Shown one piece after another: positions 1 to 9,647 of a stretch of 59,171 bases of DNA (the first letter of the stretch is position 1; each line of letters starts with the position of its first letter). The notes below the pieces were generated by a model. That model worked only from the letters and a program-made list of their open reading frames with translations. It had not been told where the DNA came from and ran no database searches. Made by a program: the position numbers and the translations under genes. Source of the stretch: Planctomycetota bacterium (GTDB taxonomy: Bacteria > Planctomycetota > Phycisphaerae > UBA1845); the NCBI GenBank assembly GCA_029558835.1, contig JAKQDH010000108.1:1-59171 (forward strand), given 5' to 3'.

Positions 1-875
1 GCCAGCAGGTCCGAGCCGTCCAGCTGGTCCAGGTCCATCGCCGAAAGCGCCAGCAGGAGCTTGGACTCGACGGCGGCGGCGCTGTCCGGCATTTCCAGGC
101 TCCGGTACGACCCGGCCAGGTGCCGCAGCACCTCGCTGTCATCCGGATTCTCTCGGGCGTAGATGCCAAAGGTGTTCACCGCCTCGCGGAAGTTGCCGCG
201 GCGCTGCTGGATGGCACCAAGATTGAGGAGCAGCGCCTTGCGCTCCTCGACCATGGTGCTGTCGTCGACCGTCGCATCCACCGCCAGCCGGAAATAGACC
301 GCGGCGCTGTCATTGGCCGACTCGTTGGCATAGATCACGCCGAGGTTCATGAACGCGTGCGGCAGGCCCCTGAACGCATGGTTGGCCCGGCGATACAGCA
401 CCTTGGCCGAGTCGAGGTCCTCGGCATTCTGCTTCTCGATGCCGGCGTTGGTGAGCACCCCCCAGGCGTTCTGCCGGTAGGAGTTCATGTCCGGCTCGCA
501 ATCCGGCAGCAGCGCCTCGGCCTTGGTCCACGCCGAATCCATCCCGGCCAGGTCGCCGCGAATCAGGTGGTACCGGCCCAGGTAATAGAGCCCTGCGCCA
601 TTCGCGGGATTGGCGGTGAGGACTTCCTGGAGCGCCTTGAGCGCGTCGGCCATCCCCTTGGCCTTCTTGTCGTCAGCCTTCTCCTCGATCGCGGCCTTCA
701 GGCCCCGCTGGGCGGCGCTGAGCTTCGAATCCATGGACATCGGGCAGAGGGGGATCACGAACCGGTCGCCCTGGGAGGCGGCGACACGGGCGTCGACGAC
801 GCCGGTCTGCTGGGCCGACAGCGGCGCGGCGAGGAGGAGGGCCAGGCCGAGCCCGGCGCCAAGTTGCTTGATCAT
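1..875 (-). CDS. Secreted TPR-repeat protein, 3' end outside window
   Basis: The frame is open from an ATG at 875 to the left edge (291 codons seen, no stop), so the C-terminus is missing. The start is MIKQLGAGLGLALLLAAPLSAQQ, a classical signal peptide with an ALSAQ-type cleavage region. From about residue 75 on the protein is helical and repetitive, with TPR-like phrases such as GLYYLGRYHLIRGDLAG, HAFMNLGVIYANES and ALLLNLGAIQQRRGNF. TPR proteins of this kind act as scaffolds in the periplasm or at the outer membrane; no enzymatic domain is visible. It follows threonine synthase on the same strand after a 207-bp gap, so it may have its own promoter. The function is not recognisable beyond repeat class. 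Confidence 0.75.
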   Translation of the reverse strand, partial: MIKQLGAGLGLALLLAAPLSAQQTGVVDARVAASQGDRFVIPLCPMSMDSKLSAAQRGLKAAIEEKADDKKAKGMADALKALQEVLTANPANGAGLYYLGRYHLIRGDLAGMDSAWTKAEALLPDCEPDMNSYRQNAWGVLTNAGIEKQNAEDLDSAKVLYRRANHAFRGLPHAFMNLGVIYANESANDSAAVYFRLAVDATVDDSTMVEERKALLLNLGAIQQRRGNFREAVNTFGIYARENPDDSEVLRHLAGSYRSLEMPDSAAAVESKLLLALSAMDLDQLDGSDLL

Positions 876-1082
876 GCCAACTCCTTGAGTACGTGCATCC
901 ACCCGGCGACCGAGGTGCCATCCAGGCGAGGAGAACGGGGACAAACAGCGCAAGGGCATGTGCGCCACCGGATTAGGAGACGTCCACGACCTGCAGGGTT
1001 GCACCAAACGCCGAGCCCACTCCCTCAGGGACGCCACCAGTCGTCCGCAGGTCTCCGAGGTGGGACAAGCCCTAAATATCGC

Positions 1083-2261
1083 TCAGGATTGCCCCTCAGG
1101 CAAATTCCCGGCATCCCGGTATAACCACCCAGCTCCAGTGTTGAAGACCACGATCCGCTCGGTGGCCGCCACCACACCGCGCTCGATGAGGGCCCGCAAG
1201 GCTGCGATCGCCGCGCCACCCTCCGGGGCGAAGTCGATGCCCTCCAGGGTGGCCCCGAGCCGGGCATCCGCCTCGAGATCGGCATCATCCACTGCGACCG
1301 CTCCCCCCCCGCTCTCCCGGAGCGCCCGGAGCATCAATCGATCGCCCAGAGGCCCCGGCACGCGCAACCCACTCGCCACCGTCCAGGGGTCGGGCCACGG
1401 ATCGCACCCCTCCGCCCCGGACTCGAACGCGCGCACCACCGGGGCACAACCGCTGGACTGGACGCTGTACATTCGCGGCATCTTGGCGGAGACCCAGCCG
1501 GCGTCGCGGAGTTCCGCGAACGCCTTCCACATCCCGATCAGCCCGGTGCCGCCACCGGTGGGGTACAGGATCACGTCCGGGAGCTCCCAGTCCAGTTGCG
1601 CTGCGATCTCAAGCCCCAGGGTCTTCTTGCCCTCGATGCGGTACGGTTCGCGCAGGGTCGAAAGGTCCATGGCGCCGGTTTCGGCTGAGTAGGCCCGGCT
1701 CGCCTTGCCGCAGTCCCCGATATGGCCATCGAGCAACACCAGGTCGCCCCCGGTGAGGGCAATCTGCGACAGGATCGTCTTCGGCGTCGTGCGCGGCGCG
1801 TACACCCGCACCTTCGCCCCCGCCCGGGCTCCATACGCCGCTGCCGCCACCCCGGCGTTGCCGGCCGTTGGCAGGGTGAACGCAGTGGCGCCGGACCCAA
1901 CCGCCCTCGTGATGGCCGCAGAAAGCCCCCTGGCCTTGAAGGAGCCCGTCGGGTTGGGGGCTTCATCCTTGACCCAGAGGTCGTTGCAGCCCAAGGCCTT
2001 GCCGAGCCGCGGCACCGGGAGCAGGGGGGTGTCTCCTTCGCCGAGGGAGACCGGCAACTCCCCCGGCATGAGGGGGAGGAAGCTCCGGAATCGCCACATT
2101 CCCTGCCCCCCGCCGCCGCTGGAGCGTTCGCTCGCAGGGTGATCCCGCGGCGCGTAGCGCACCAGCCACGGCCGGCCACACTCGCACACGGTCGGCAATC
2201 CCGCCGCCTCGGCGGTGGCCGTGCACTCGGAGCACTCCAGGGTCCAGTCGGGCGCGGTCAT
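1083..2261 (-). CDS. thrC: Threonine synthase
   Basis: 392 residues. It converts O-phosphohomoserine to threonine with PLP in the cytoplasm, the last step of threonine synthesis. An N-terminal zinc-ribbon-like segment (LECSEC...VCECG, residues 8-29) precedes the fold-type II PLP domain. The Schiff-base lysine is Lys109 in PNPTGSFKARG, and the glycine-rich phosphate-binding stretch is ILYPTGGGTGLIG. This architecture, with a Cys-rich N-terminus and short C-terminus, is that of the thrC family found outside the enterobacterial type. The frame is open further upstream to 2324, but that would overlap uvrC by 41 bp; I chose the ATG at 2261, 22 bp after the uvrC stop. It is probably cotranscribed with uvrC and murJ. 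The only real alternative is a related PLP beta-family ligase. Confidence 0.9.
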   Translation of the reverse strand: MTAPDWTLECSECTATAEAAGLPTVCECGRPWLVRYAPRDHPASERSSGGGGQGMWRFRSFLPLMPGELPVSLGEGDTPLLPVPRLGKALGCNDLWVKDEAPNPTGSFKARGLSAAITRAVGSGATAFTLPTAGNAGVAAAAYGARAGAKVRVYAPRTTPKTILSQIALTGGDLVLLDGHIGDCGKASRAYSAETGAMDLSTLREPYRIEGKKTLGLEIAAQLDWELPDVILYPTGGGTGLIGMWKAFAELRDAGWVSAKMPRMYSVQSSGCAPVVRAFESGAEGCDPWPDPWTVASGLRVPGPLGDRLMLRALRESGGGAVAVDDADLEADARLGATLEGIDFAPEGGAAIAALRALIERGVVAATERIVVFNTGAGWLYRDAGNLPEGQS

Positions 2262-2283
2262 CAGGATCCAGTCGGTTGCAGGG

Positions 2284-4104
2284 TCAGGCCGTCTCGGAAC
2301 CACCGGCGGCCAGATGCTTCGCAATTCGCTCCGCCAGCGTGGCGGAGATCCCAGGAACGGTCGCGATCTCGGCGATGCTCGCCGTGCGCACCCCGGCCAG
2401 GCTGCCGAACCGCTCGATCAGGGCCCGACGCCGGGCCGCGCCAATCCCCGGGATGCCCAGCAACTCCGAGGTCAGCGTCCGCTGGCTGCGGCGCTTCCGG
2501 CTGTAGGCCAGCCCGAATCGGTGCGCTTCATCCCGGGCCCGCTGGAGCAGCCGCAACGAGGGGCTGCGGCGCGACAGCCGCAGGGGCTCGGGACGCCCGG
2601 GGAGGTACACCTCTTCCTCCCGCTTGGCGAGGCTGATGATCGGGAGCTCAGGCAGCCCGAGGGATACGGCGGCGTCCACGGCGGCGTTGAGTTGCCCCTT
2701 GCCGCCGTCGATCACCACGAGGTCCGGCAGGGGCCGCTGCTCGCCCTGCCGCCGGACGAGGTACCGGGTGAGCACCTCATGGATGGCGGCGTAGTCATCC
2801 TGCTGGGCCAGTCCCTTGATCTTGAACTTGCGGTATTCCGCCTTGCGGGGCCGCCCTCCCTCGAAGCAGACCAGCGACCCCACGGTGTCCCGCCCCTGGT
2901 TCGTGCTGATGTCGATGCAGATCATGGTCCTGGGCAACTCGGTCATGCCCAGGTCTCGGCCGAGTGCATACACCGGGTCGGCAGCACGCTCCTCGGTTTC
3001 GAAGGATTCCATCCGGAGGCTTTCCATCAGGTGCCGGGCGTTCTGGTCCGCCAGGTCCCGCCAACGCCCCGCCGTCCCACGCAACGGCACATGGACCTGG
3101 CGCTCCGGGATGAGCGACTCGATCACCTCGACCTCGGCGGGAGGGAACGGGAGTACCAGCCGTCGGGCCCCGCCCGGGGCGGGCACATAGAATCGCACGA
3201 GGAACGCTGCCAGCACCGCCTCGTCGGGCTCCTCCTCCAGGTTCTCCAGGAACCGGTGCTCGCGGGCCATGACCCGGCCGTCACGGATCCGGAACACGAC
3301 CGCCACCGCATCGTCGCCGTCGCGGGCATATCCGACCACGTCGGCGTCGCCGGTGCCCGCGATCTCGACCGTGCCCGGCGCATCCAGCTGGTCGAGCCAC
3401 TTGAGCGTGTCGCGGAGCTCCCTGGCGCGCTCGAAATCCTCCCGCTCGCTGGCGGCGACCATCAGGGCCCGCACCTTGCCCCGCAGGTCCACGGTGTGGC
3501 CCTCGAGGAACGCCAGCACCTCGGCGATCATGGCCCGGTAGGACGCCTCGCCCTGCCACCCGACGCACGGTGCCAGGCAGCGGCCAATGTGATGATCCAG
3601 GCAGGGGCGCTCGCGCCGCTCGCGCGGAATGTCATCGCTGCAGCTGCGCACGGTGAACATCCGGCGGATCAGCCCCAGGGCGCGCCGCATCTCGCCGACG
3701 TCGGTGTAGGGCCCGAAGTAGCGGCCCCCGGCGATGTCGGTCCTGCGGGTCACCAGGACGCGGGGGAAGCGCTCCTGCATCGTCACCACGATGGAGGGAT
3801 AGCTCTTGTCGTCCTTGAGCCTGACATTGAATCGGGGCTGGTGCTCCTTGATCAGGTTGTTCTCGAGCAGCAGTGCGTCCGCCTCGGTGGCCACGACAAT
3901 CGTTTCCACATCCTCGATCAGGCGGACGAGGAGCTGGTTCTTGGGACTCGTGGCGTGGTCGGAGCTGAAGTACGATCGCGCCCTGGAACGCAGGTTCTGC
4001 GCCTTCCCCACGTACAGCACCTTCCCGGCGGCATCCTTCCACAGGTAGACCCCCGGCCCGGATGGCAGGGTTTCGAGCTTGCGGCGGAGCACCTCGTCAG
4101 GCAC
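2284..4104 (-). CDS. uvrC: UvrABC excinuclease subunit C
   Basis: 606 residues, the normal length for UvrC. It makes the 3' and 5' incisions around bulky DNA lesions after UvrA/UvrB recognition. Domains in order: GIY-YIG nuclease at residues 15-95 (GVYLWKDAAGKVLYVGKAQN); a Cys-rich segment (CLDHHIGRCLAPC); the UVR helix-pair motif that binds UvrB (REDFERARELRDTLKWL); the RNase H-like 5' nuclease domain (ICIDISTNQGRDTVGSLV and DLVVIDGGKGQLNAA); and the C-terminal tandem helix-hairpin-helix (LLGIPGIGAARRRALIERFG). The start is GTG at 4104, overlapping the murJ stop by 8 bp, which implies translational coupling. Confidence 0.97.
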   Translation of the reverse strand: MPDEVLRRKLETLPSGPGVYLWKDAAGKVLYVGKAQNLRSRARSYFSSDHATSPKNQLLVRLIEDVETIVVATEADALLLENNLIKEHQPRFNVRLKDDKSYPSIVVTMQERFPRVLVTRRTDIAGGRYFGPYTDVGEMRRALGLIRRMFTVRSCSDDIPRERRERPCLDHHIGRCLAPCVGWQGEASYRAMIAEVLAFLEGHTVDLRGKVRALMVAASEREDFERARELRDTLKWLDQLDAPGTVEIAGTGDADVVGYARDGDDAVAVVFRIRDGRVMAREHRFLENLEEEPDEAVLAAFLVRFYVPAPGGARRLVLPFPPAEVEVIESLIPERQVHVPLRGTAGRWRDLADQNARHLMESLRMESFETEERAADPVYALGRDLGMTELPRTMICIDISTNQGRDTVGSLVCFEGGRPRKAEYRKFKIKGLAQQDDYAAIHEVLTRYLVRRQGEQRPLPDLVVIDGGKGQLNAAVDAAVSLGLPELPIISLAKREEEVYLPGRPEPLRLSRRSPSLRLLQRARDEAHRFGLAYSRKRRSQRTLTSELLGIPGIGAARRRALIERFGSLAGVRTASIAEIATVPGISATLAERIAKHLAAGGSETA

Positions 4105-5656
4105 CGCGCCGACTCCTCGACACCAGTAGCCGTGCCTCGGGGATCTTGAGCAACCAGGTGAGGATCAGGTAGACGCCCGCGGTGACGCCTAGCACGACGA
4201 TGCCGCCACCGAGCGATCCCAGGCGCAAGGCACCCGCACCGATCAGGATCCAGCCAGTGGCCATCGCTCCGGCCGTGGCGCCCCACAGGAGGGCGACATA
4301 CCGGACCCCAAAGCGCGCCGTCCCGATCCTGCGGGCCAGCGACCGGCGCAGCATCCAGAACTCGCTCCAGCCCGCGATCCCCCCGGCCAGCGTCAGTCCC
4401 GCGGCACCAATCCGGGGATCGAGCCCCAGTCGGGGTGGCAGGACCAGGCCGAGCAGGACGCCCAGGGCCACGCCGACCGCCATGCGCACGGAGGCGAATC
4501 GAAATGGCGTCCGGGTGTCGCCGAGCGCAAAGAACGCCGAGGAGGTGAGCCGGGCGGCGGTCGTGGCCAGGAGGCCGAGCGCTGATCCTGCCAGGATCAG
4601 CCAGACATAGGCGCTGTCCCGGGCGGTAAACGCCCCGGTCTGGAACACGGCTCCGCTGATGACCTGGCCGAGCGCCAGGAACGCCCCCGCCGACGGGATC
4701 ACGTAGAAGGCGATCCGGCGCCACCCCGATTCCAGCCTCTGGCGGATGGCCTCGTGGCGGCTGTCATCGCCGCGCTCCCTGGACATGGCCGGCAACTCGG
4801 CCGCCGATACCGACATCCCGAACAGGCTGACGGGGAGCACCCCGATCATCTGGGCGCTCGCGAGCGCGGTGACCGCACCGGTTCCCAGGAAGCTGGCGAT
4901 CAGCATGTCCACCCAGGCACTGATCTGCACCACGCCGCGGGTCAGCAGTGCGGGCCCGAAATTGCGCACCACCGTCTTCACCCCGCCAACGGTTCCGGGG
5001 TGAGCCGTGCCGCGGGTGAACCGGCGCACTGAAGGCACCTGGACCGCCACCTGGAGGATGCTGCCAAGCACCGCGGCCCAGGCGATGAGCACCGTCAGGT
5101 CCGCCGGGGCGCGGCCCGGCGCCACCAGGAGCGTACTGGCGATGATGGTGACGTTCCACGCCACCGGCGCGGCGTACGAGAGAAAGAACCGGCCGTGGCT
5201 GTTGAGAATTCCGAGGCACCAAGCCGAGACGACCAGGATCCCGATCCCCGGAAAGAGGACCCGGACCAGCTGGACGGTCAGCTCCCGCTTGGCCCCCTCG
5301 AAACCGCCAAAGAGCAGGTCCACGAGGATGGGCGCCCCCAGCACCCCGAGGAGCACCAGGATGGAGGTGACCAGTGCGAGGAGGCCGAGCGTCGCGCGCG
5401 CGACGTGGGTCGCCTCGGGGTCCCTTCCCTCGGCCCGCAAGCGGGCATAGACCGGGATGAATGATGCCGAGAGGGAACCTTCGCCCAGCAGGTTCTGGAG
5501 AAGGTTGGGGATCCGAAAGGCCGCCGAGAGTGCGTCGGCGGCGTCGCCAAGGCCGAGATAGTGGGCGAAGACACGCTGCCGTACGAGGCCCGCAATCCGA
5601 CTGAGGAGGATGCCGGCTGCAACGAGCAGTGCGGCGCCGCGGTCCCGGGAGCTCAG
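4097..5656 (-). CDS. murJ: Lipid II flippase MurJ
   Basis: 519 residues with a CTG start at 5656. It is a polytopic inner-membrane MATE/MOP-superfamily protein that flips lipid II for peptidoglycan synthesis. Many hydrophobic segments are visible. The diagnostic N-terminal part (SRIAGLVRQRVFAHYLGLG, then NLLGEGSLSASFIPVYARL) is upstream of the first conventional start (TTG, 5440). Starting there would delete the first three helices, so the true start must be earlier. In frame, upstream of SSRDRGAALLVAAG, there is no ATG, GTG or TTG before the preceding gene. The CTG that overlaps that gene's TGA (CTGA, a variant of the usual ATGA coupling) is the best candidate. Its end overlaps uvrC. The start codon is an inference; the family is secure. 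Confidence 0.88.
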   Translation of the reverse strand: MSSRDRGAALLVAAGILLSRIAGLVRQRVFAHYLGLGDAADALSAAFRIPNLLQNLLGEGSLSASFIPVYARLRAEGRDPEATHVARATLGLLALVTSILVLLGVLGAPILVDLLFGGFEGAKRELTVQLVRVLFPGIGILVVSAWCLGILNSHGRFFLSYAAPVAWNVTIIASTLLVAPGRAPADLTVLIAWAAVLGSILQVAVQVPSVRRFTRGTAHPGTVGGVKTVVRNFGPALLTRGVVQISAWVDMLIASFLGTGAVTALASAQMIGVLPVSLFGMSVSAAELPAMSRERGDDSRHEAIRQRLESGWRRIAFYVIPSAGAFLALGQVISGAVFQTGAFTARDSAYVWLILAGSALGLLATTAARLTSSAFFALGDTRTPFRFASVRMAVGVALGVLLGLVLPPRLGLDPRIGAAGLTLAGGIAGWSEFWMLRRSLARRIGTARFGVRYVALLWGATAGAMATGWILIGAGALRLGSLGGGIVVLGVTAGVYLILTWLLKIPEARLLVSRSRRGA

Positions 5657-5934
5657 GGGATGTCGGCGGGCGGGAGGGACGGTCGTTGGGGTGGCTGGTC
5701 CTCGAGCAGCCGCTGCAGGAACTGGTTCTCCTCGCGGAGGAGTTCGACCGAGCGACTCAGGTCGTCCACGTCACCCTCGAGCAGGTCCACCTTGCGTACC
5801 AGGGCCGCCAGATCGGGGGAGACCTGATCCTCGCCCCCGAGGCGACGCGCCAATGCCCTCCCGATCGGGGAGTCGACCAGGATGCCCACGACCGGAATCA
5901 TGAGCGCCACGAGGATGATAAGGCCAAGCCACAT
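5653..5934 (-). CDS. Small single-pass membrane coiled-coil protein
   Basis: 93 residues. A hydrophobic N-terminal helix (WLGLIILVALMIPVVGILV, residues 2-20) is followed by a charged linker. A heptad-like stretch follows (LVRKVDLLEGDVDDLSRSVELLREENQFLQRLLE, about residues 46-79, shown here only as its overall span), and the tail is Pro-rich. The arrangement resembles PspB-like or envelope scaffold proteins, but there is no diagnostic motif and I assign no function. It sits between bshC and murJ; its TGA overlaps the inferred murJ CTG start. The position suggests a role linked to cell-envelope synthesis, which is inference only. Confidence 0.7.
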   Translation of the reverse strand: MWLGLIILVALMIPVVGILVDSPIGRALARRLGGEDQVSPDLAALVRKVDLLEGDVDDLSRSVELLREENQFLQRLLEDQPPQRPSLPPADIP

Positions 5935-5943
5935 GGGTCGAGT

Positions 5944-7509
5944 CTAGGCGGGAAAGGGCGCGCCTTCAAGGGCGCTGGCGTACCAGGCAGTGGCCGCCTC
6001 GAGGATCCCCTGCAGCACAGCCTCCCCGTGGTGGGCAAGAAAGGGCGCCACCGTCAGCACCCGCTCCTGGGGGCTGCCGCCTGGCCGGAGCGAGCCGAGG
6101 ACTCGGTGCACCTGGCGAAGCTCGGTGTCCTCCCGGGCGCGGAGACGGCGCAGGATGCGCGTCTCAAGGTCCCGGACGGCCCAATCCATCTGGCGCCGGG
6201 CGTTCGCCACCGGGCCGGCCAGGGTGGGGTCAATTTCCAGTGCCGACGGCTCCACCCGATCGACGAGTTCCCCGGCGACGCGACCCAGCTCAGCCAGGGC
6301 CCCGGCCACGCTTGCCGGCAGCCTGCTTCGGATGATCCGTTGCTCGAGCGCCGATGACTGGGTGATCGCTTCCCCGACCGTGGCGCCGAACTTGGCCAGC
6401 ATTCGCTCCACATGGGGCTCCACGATGACTCCCGACCAGCGCGGCACTGGGGTCTGCTGCCAGGTGCCCGTCTGCTCGTAGACGGGCCCGGTCATCTCGA
6501 GGTACCGGAGTTCCCCCGGCCCACCCACATAGGCCACGGTCGGCAGGAGCGCGCTCTCGAGGACCGGACGAAGGAGCACGCTCGCCGACAGGCGCTGCGG
6601 GTCGCGTGCCGCGATAGCGGCGAGTTCCTCCCCCGAATGGAAATCCCCACCCCGACGCGTCACGAAACCCTCGCCCTGCGGGACGAGGCGGTCCCGTCCC
6701 AGGCGGTCCTCCAGGAAGACCAGGCTGGCTCCATCGCCGACCACGACCGGTGGCGACTCCCCCGCCGCCTCGTAGCGCGCCGCCACCTTGGCCAGCGCCG
6801 CATCGAGGGGCCCGGCTGCCGCGAGGGCCTGGAGCAGGAAGGGCGCGGCAGCCCGCTTGAAGGTCGGGTGGGTGCTGTCCAGGCAGACGATGCCGAACGG
6901 CGCCAGCAACTCGGCCAGTGCCGCTCCATAGGCGCCGGAAATCGTGGCGTCCGGCCGGTAGTGCCGCGTCAGCCAGGCACGGACATGATCACGATGGGGG
7001 GCGGCCGGAATGCCGTCCAGGAACTGACCGAGCAGTGTTTCGATGGTCCCGCCGAGCGGCTCGCGGTACATCGGCCGCATCGGGGCATCCGCCGCTCGTG
7101 CGGGGAGTGAGACCGATTCCAGGGTGCCATCCGGGCCCACCCAACTGGCGCTGGCGGCCTCGGCATAGTCGTGGTCATCGCCGGCCGCCCAGAAGACCGG
7201 TCGAACCGGTCGGTTCCACGCCTGGCGGAGGTGGCCCGCCAGCGCCGCGGCGGAGAGGGCCTTGTGGATCGTGTACAGCGGCCCGGTGAAGAGTCCGGCC
7301 TGCTGCCCGGTCGTGACCACGGTCAGGTCGGGATCGGCCAGCTGCCCCACCAGCGCCTCGACACCGGGCGCCGGGATGATGGCATCGCGGAGCCAGGCAA
7401 GTGAGCCACCCGGGCGCTCGCGAGGAAGCGCCGACGGGCCGTCCAGGGGCGTGGGGTGGAGTCGCATCAGCCTCGCCCCAACCGGGTCGCAGCGGAATGC
7501 CGGGGACAT
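5944..7509 (-). CDS. bshC: BshC, putative cysteine ligase of bacillithiol synthesis
   Basis: 521 residues. BshC adds cysteine to glucosaminyl-malate in the last step of bacillithiol synthesis. Family hallmarks are the Rossmann-like motif TVVTTGQQAGLFTGPLYTIHKA (residues about 63-84), the FWAAGDDHDYAEA stretch and a long C-terminal coiled coil (SSALEQRIIRSRLP to the end). The ATG at 7509 is preceded on the minus strand by a GGGGGA ribosome-binding site about 4-5 bases away; a second ATG at 7467 is possible. It lies 27 bp after rlmH. BshA and BshB are not adjacent. The PIG-L protein at 54 kb belongs to the same broad superfamily as BshB but sits in a different context. Confidence 0.9.
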   Translation of the reverse strand: MSPAFRCDPVGARLMRLHPTPLDGPSALPRERPGGSLAWLRDAIIPAPGVEALVGQLADPDLTVVTTGQQAGLFTGPLYTIHKALSAAALAGHLRQAWNRPVRPVFWAAGDDHDYAEAASASWVGPDGTLESVSLPARAADAPMRPMYREPLGGTIETLLGQFLDGIPAAPHRDHVRAWLTRHYRPDATISGAYGAALAELLAPFGIVCLDSTHPTFKRAAAPFLLQALAAAGPLDAALAKVAARYEAAGESPPVVVGDGASLVFLEDRLGRDRLVPQGEGFVTRRGGDFHSGEELAAIAARDPQRLSASVLLRPVLESALLPTVAYVGGPGELRYLEMTGPVYEQTGTWQQTPVPRWSGVIVEPHVERMLAKFGATVGEAITQSSALEQRIIRSRLPASVAGALAELGRVAGELVDRVEPSALEIDPTLAGPVANARRQMDWAVRDLETRILRRLRAREDTELRQVHRVLGSLRPGGSPQERVLTVAPFLAHHGEAVLQGILEAATAWYASALEGAPFPA

Positions 7510-7536
7510 CGTCCCCCGCCGGCCGGAGGCATCGCT

Positions 7537-8013
7537 TCAGGGGCCACGATCATCTCCCTTGTGGTACGGCTCCCCGCGCAGGATCGTGAAGGCGCGGTAG
7601 ACCTGCTCCACCACGACCACTCGGGCCAGTTCATGCGGCAGCGTGAGCGGACCGAGGCTCCAGCGATGGTGTGCCCGCTCGAGCAGGGCGTCCTCCAGCC
7701 CGACGGCCCCGCCAATGATGAAGGTCGGCGAGCGCCCACCGTCACGCCAACCCTCGAGGCGATGGGCGAGTCCCTCGCTTGACCATCCTTCGCCCCGCAG
7801 GTCGAGGGCGATCGTCAGGGCCCCTGCCGGCAGCGCTGCCCGGAGGGACTTGGCCTCCTCCCGGCGCTGGACCGGGGGCGGCCCCGCGCGGGCCGCCTCG
7901 CGTACTTCCACCTCCCGCAATTCGCCCACCCGCCGCAGCCTGAGGAGGTACTCGTCGGCGGCGGACCGATAGGAGGGCCGCAACCGGCCGACGGCGAGGA
8001 GCGTGAGCCTCAA
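7537..8013 (-). CDS. rlmH: 23S rRNA pseudouridine-1915 N3-methyltransferase
   Basis: 158 residues, the standard size for this SPOUT methyltransferase, which modifies helix 69 of 23S rRNA with SAM as donor. The start MRLTLLAVGRLRPSY, the SAM-knot segment FIIGGAVGLEDALL and the C-terminal signature LPHELARVVVVEQVYRAFTI followed by LRGEPYHK are all present. The start is TTG at 8013, three bases after the stop of the glutamate dehydrogenase gene, so the two are almost certainly cotranscribed. Confidence 0.95.
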   Translation of the reverse strand: MRLTLLAVGRLRPSYRSAADEYLLRLRRVGELREVEVREAARAGPPPVQRREEAKSLRAALPAGALTIALDLRGEGWSSEGLAHRLEGWRDGGRSPTFIIGGAVGLEDALLERAHHRWSLGPLTLPHELARVVVVEQVYRAFTILRGEPYHKGDDRGP

Positions 8014-8016
8014 GGC

Positions 8017-9264
8017 TCAGGCGTACATGCCGCGCAGGCGGTGGACGGCGGCGACGCGATTGATCGCCACCATGTAGGCGGCGGTGCGCATCGTCACCCC
8101 GTGCTTGTCGGCCATGTCGGCGACGGCCGCAAAGGACTCGACCATGATCCGTTCCAGCCGCTGGTTGACCATCTCCTCGTCCCAGAAGTAGCCGCCGCGG
8201 TCCTGGACCCACTCGAAATAGCTGACGGTGACCCCCCCGGCGTTGGCGAGGATGTCGGGCACGACGTGGACCCCCTTCTCGGCGAGGATCGCATCGGCCT
8301 TGGCGGTCGTCGGCCCGTTGGCGCCCTCGGTGATGATCTTCGCCTTGATGTCCGCCGCGTTCTTGGAGGTGATCACGTTCTCCAGCGCCGCGGGCACGAG
8401 GACGTCGCAATCGAGCAGCAGGAGTTCCGCATTGGTGATGTGGTCGGCCTTGGTGTAGGTCCGGAGGAACCGGTGCTGCCGGACATGCTCGAGCACGTCG
8501 GGCAGGTCGAGTCCAGCTGGATCGTAGAGGCCGCCGTCCTTGTCGCTGACGGCGACGATCTTCATGCCCTCGCGGGCCATCAGGGTGGCGCTGATGGAGC
8601 CGACATTCCCGAACCCCTGAACGGCAACCCGGGTGCCCTCGATCGGCATGCCGGCCTTTTTGAGGGCCTCGCGGGTGACGATCATGCAGCCGCGTCCGGT
8701 GGCTTCCCGGCGGCCATGCGAGCCACCCATCTCGATCGGCTTGCCGGTCACCACCGCCGTCACCGTGTGGCGCTTGTGCATCGAGTAGGTGTCCATGATC
8801 CACGCCATCACCCGTTCGTTGGTGTTGACGTCGGGCGCCGGCACGTCGGAATCGGGGCGGAGGATCTCGATGATGTTCGCCGTGTAGCGGCGCGTCAGGC
8901 GCTCCAGCTCGCCCGCGGACATGTGGGTCGGGTCGCAGATGACCCCGCCCTTGGCGCCCCCGAACGGCACGTTGACGACCGCGCACTTCCAGGTCATCCA
9001 GGCCGCCAGCGCGCGGACCACGTCGATGGTCTCGTCCGCGTGCCAGCGTACCCCGCCGCGCGTCGGCCCGCGCGCCCAGTTGTACTGCACCCGATGGGCC
9101 GGAAAGACCCGCACCGCGCCGGAGTCCATCTTCACCGGCAGCATCATGCGGTACTCGCGCATCGGACAGCGCAGCAGGGCGCGCGTCGCCTGATCGAGAC
9201 CCAGGCGGGCGGCGGCCTCATCCAGTTGCAGTTGCGCGCTCTCAAAGGGGTTCAACTCAGGCAT
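8017..9264 (-). CDS. gdhA: Glu/Leu/Phe/Val family dehydrogenase (glutamate dehydrogenase)
   Basis: 415 residues. It catalyses reversible oxidative deamination of glutamate to 2-oxoglutarate. N-terminal substrate domain: [10 protein letters not shown], the catalytic lysine region [19 protein letters not shown] and the [16 protein letters not shown] stretch. Rossmann domain: [15 protein letters not shown]-terminal: [21 protein letters not shown], typical of the hexameric NAD/NADP GDH subfamily. The start is ATG at 9264 with upstream minus-strand sequence containing a GGGAGG motif. It is the first gene of the block; just upstream (9265-9527) the character of the sequence changes. Confidence 0.93.
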   Translation of the reverse strand: MPELNPFESAQLQLDEAAARLGLDQATRALLRCPMREYRMMLPVKMDSGAVRVFPAHRVQYNWARGPTRGGVRWHADETIDVVRALAAWMTWKCAVVNVPFGGAKGGVICDPTHMSAGELERLTRRYTANIIEILRPDSDVPAPDVNTNERVMAWIMDTYSMHKRHTVTAVVTGKPIEMGGSHGRREATGRGCMIVTREALKKAGMPIEGTRVAVQGFGNVGSISATLMAREGMKIVAVSDKDGGLYDPAGLDLPDVLEHVRQHRFLRTYTKADHITNAELLLLDCDVLVPAALENVITSKNAADIKAKIITEGANGPTTAKADAILAEKGVHVVPDILANAGGVTVSYFEWVQDRGGYFWDEEMVNQRLERIMVESFAAVADMADKHGVTMRTAAYMVAINRVAAVHRLRGMYA

Positions 9265-9647
9265 GCTGCGAACGCCTCCCTACTTACGCGCACCACCTGC
9301 GGTTCGCGTCACCAGGCCTGGTTTCAGGAAGCCGCCGTGGGCCCGCGCTGCCCGCTTAGGCTCCCGCCCGGTGGCGCGGCCCCCCTTTCCCGCGAGTCCA
9401 TCCCCTGCAAGAACCGCGCCACTTCGCCGCCGCAGCCGCGCGGCTCGGACACAGGAGCGTGGCCACGCGGACCAGGACCGGCTGGTCACCCGCCGCGGAT
9501 TCGCCGTTGGCGGCCCGTTGCAGAAGTAGCGTCGGCCCCCCCCGCTGCCGACGTGGAGGGCCGCCAACGCACCGCCGGTCAGGGCGCCCGCGGTGGACCG
9601 ACCGTTCTTCAGGCTGTCAGGCGTTACTTCACCGCGCCGACGCAGCT
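9265..9647. other. Gene-free 383-bp boundary region
   Basis: No ORF here has family features or coding-like residue use. The right part (9527-9556) holds a diverged copy of the GTAGCGTCGGCC...GCCGAC hairpin found at 19.2, 36.2, 41.3 and 58.5 kb. The left part has none. This is where the repeat-free block meets the repeat-rich block. Confidence 0.6.

Noticed and set aside
9280..9567. 95-residue minus-strand ORF at the block boundary
   Set aside because: Arg/Gly-rich, no motif, and partly inside a repeat.
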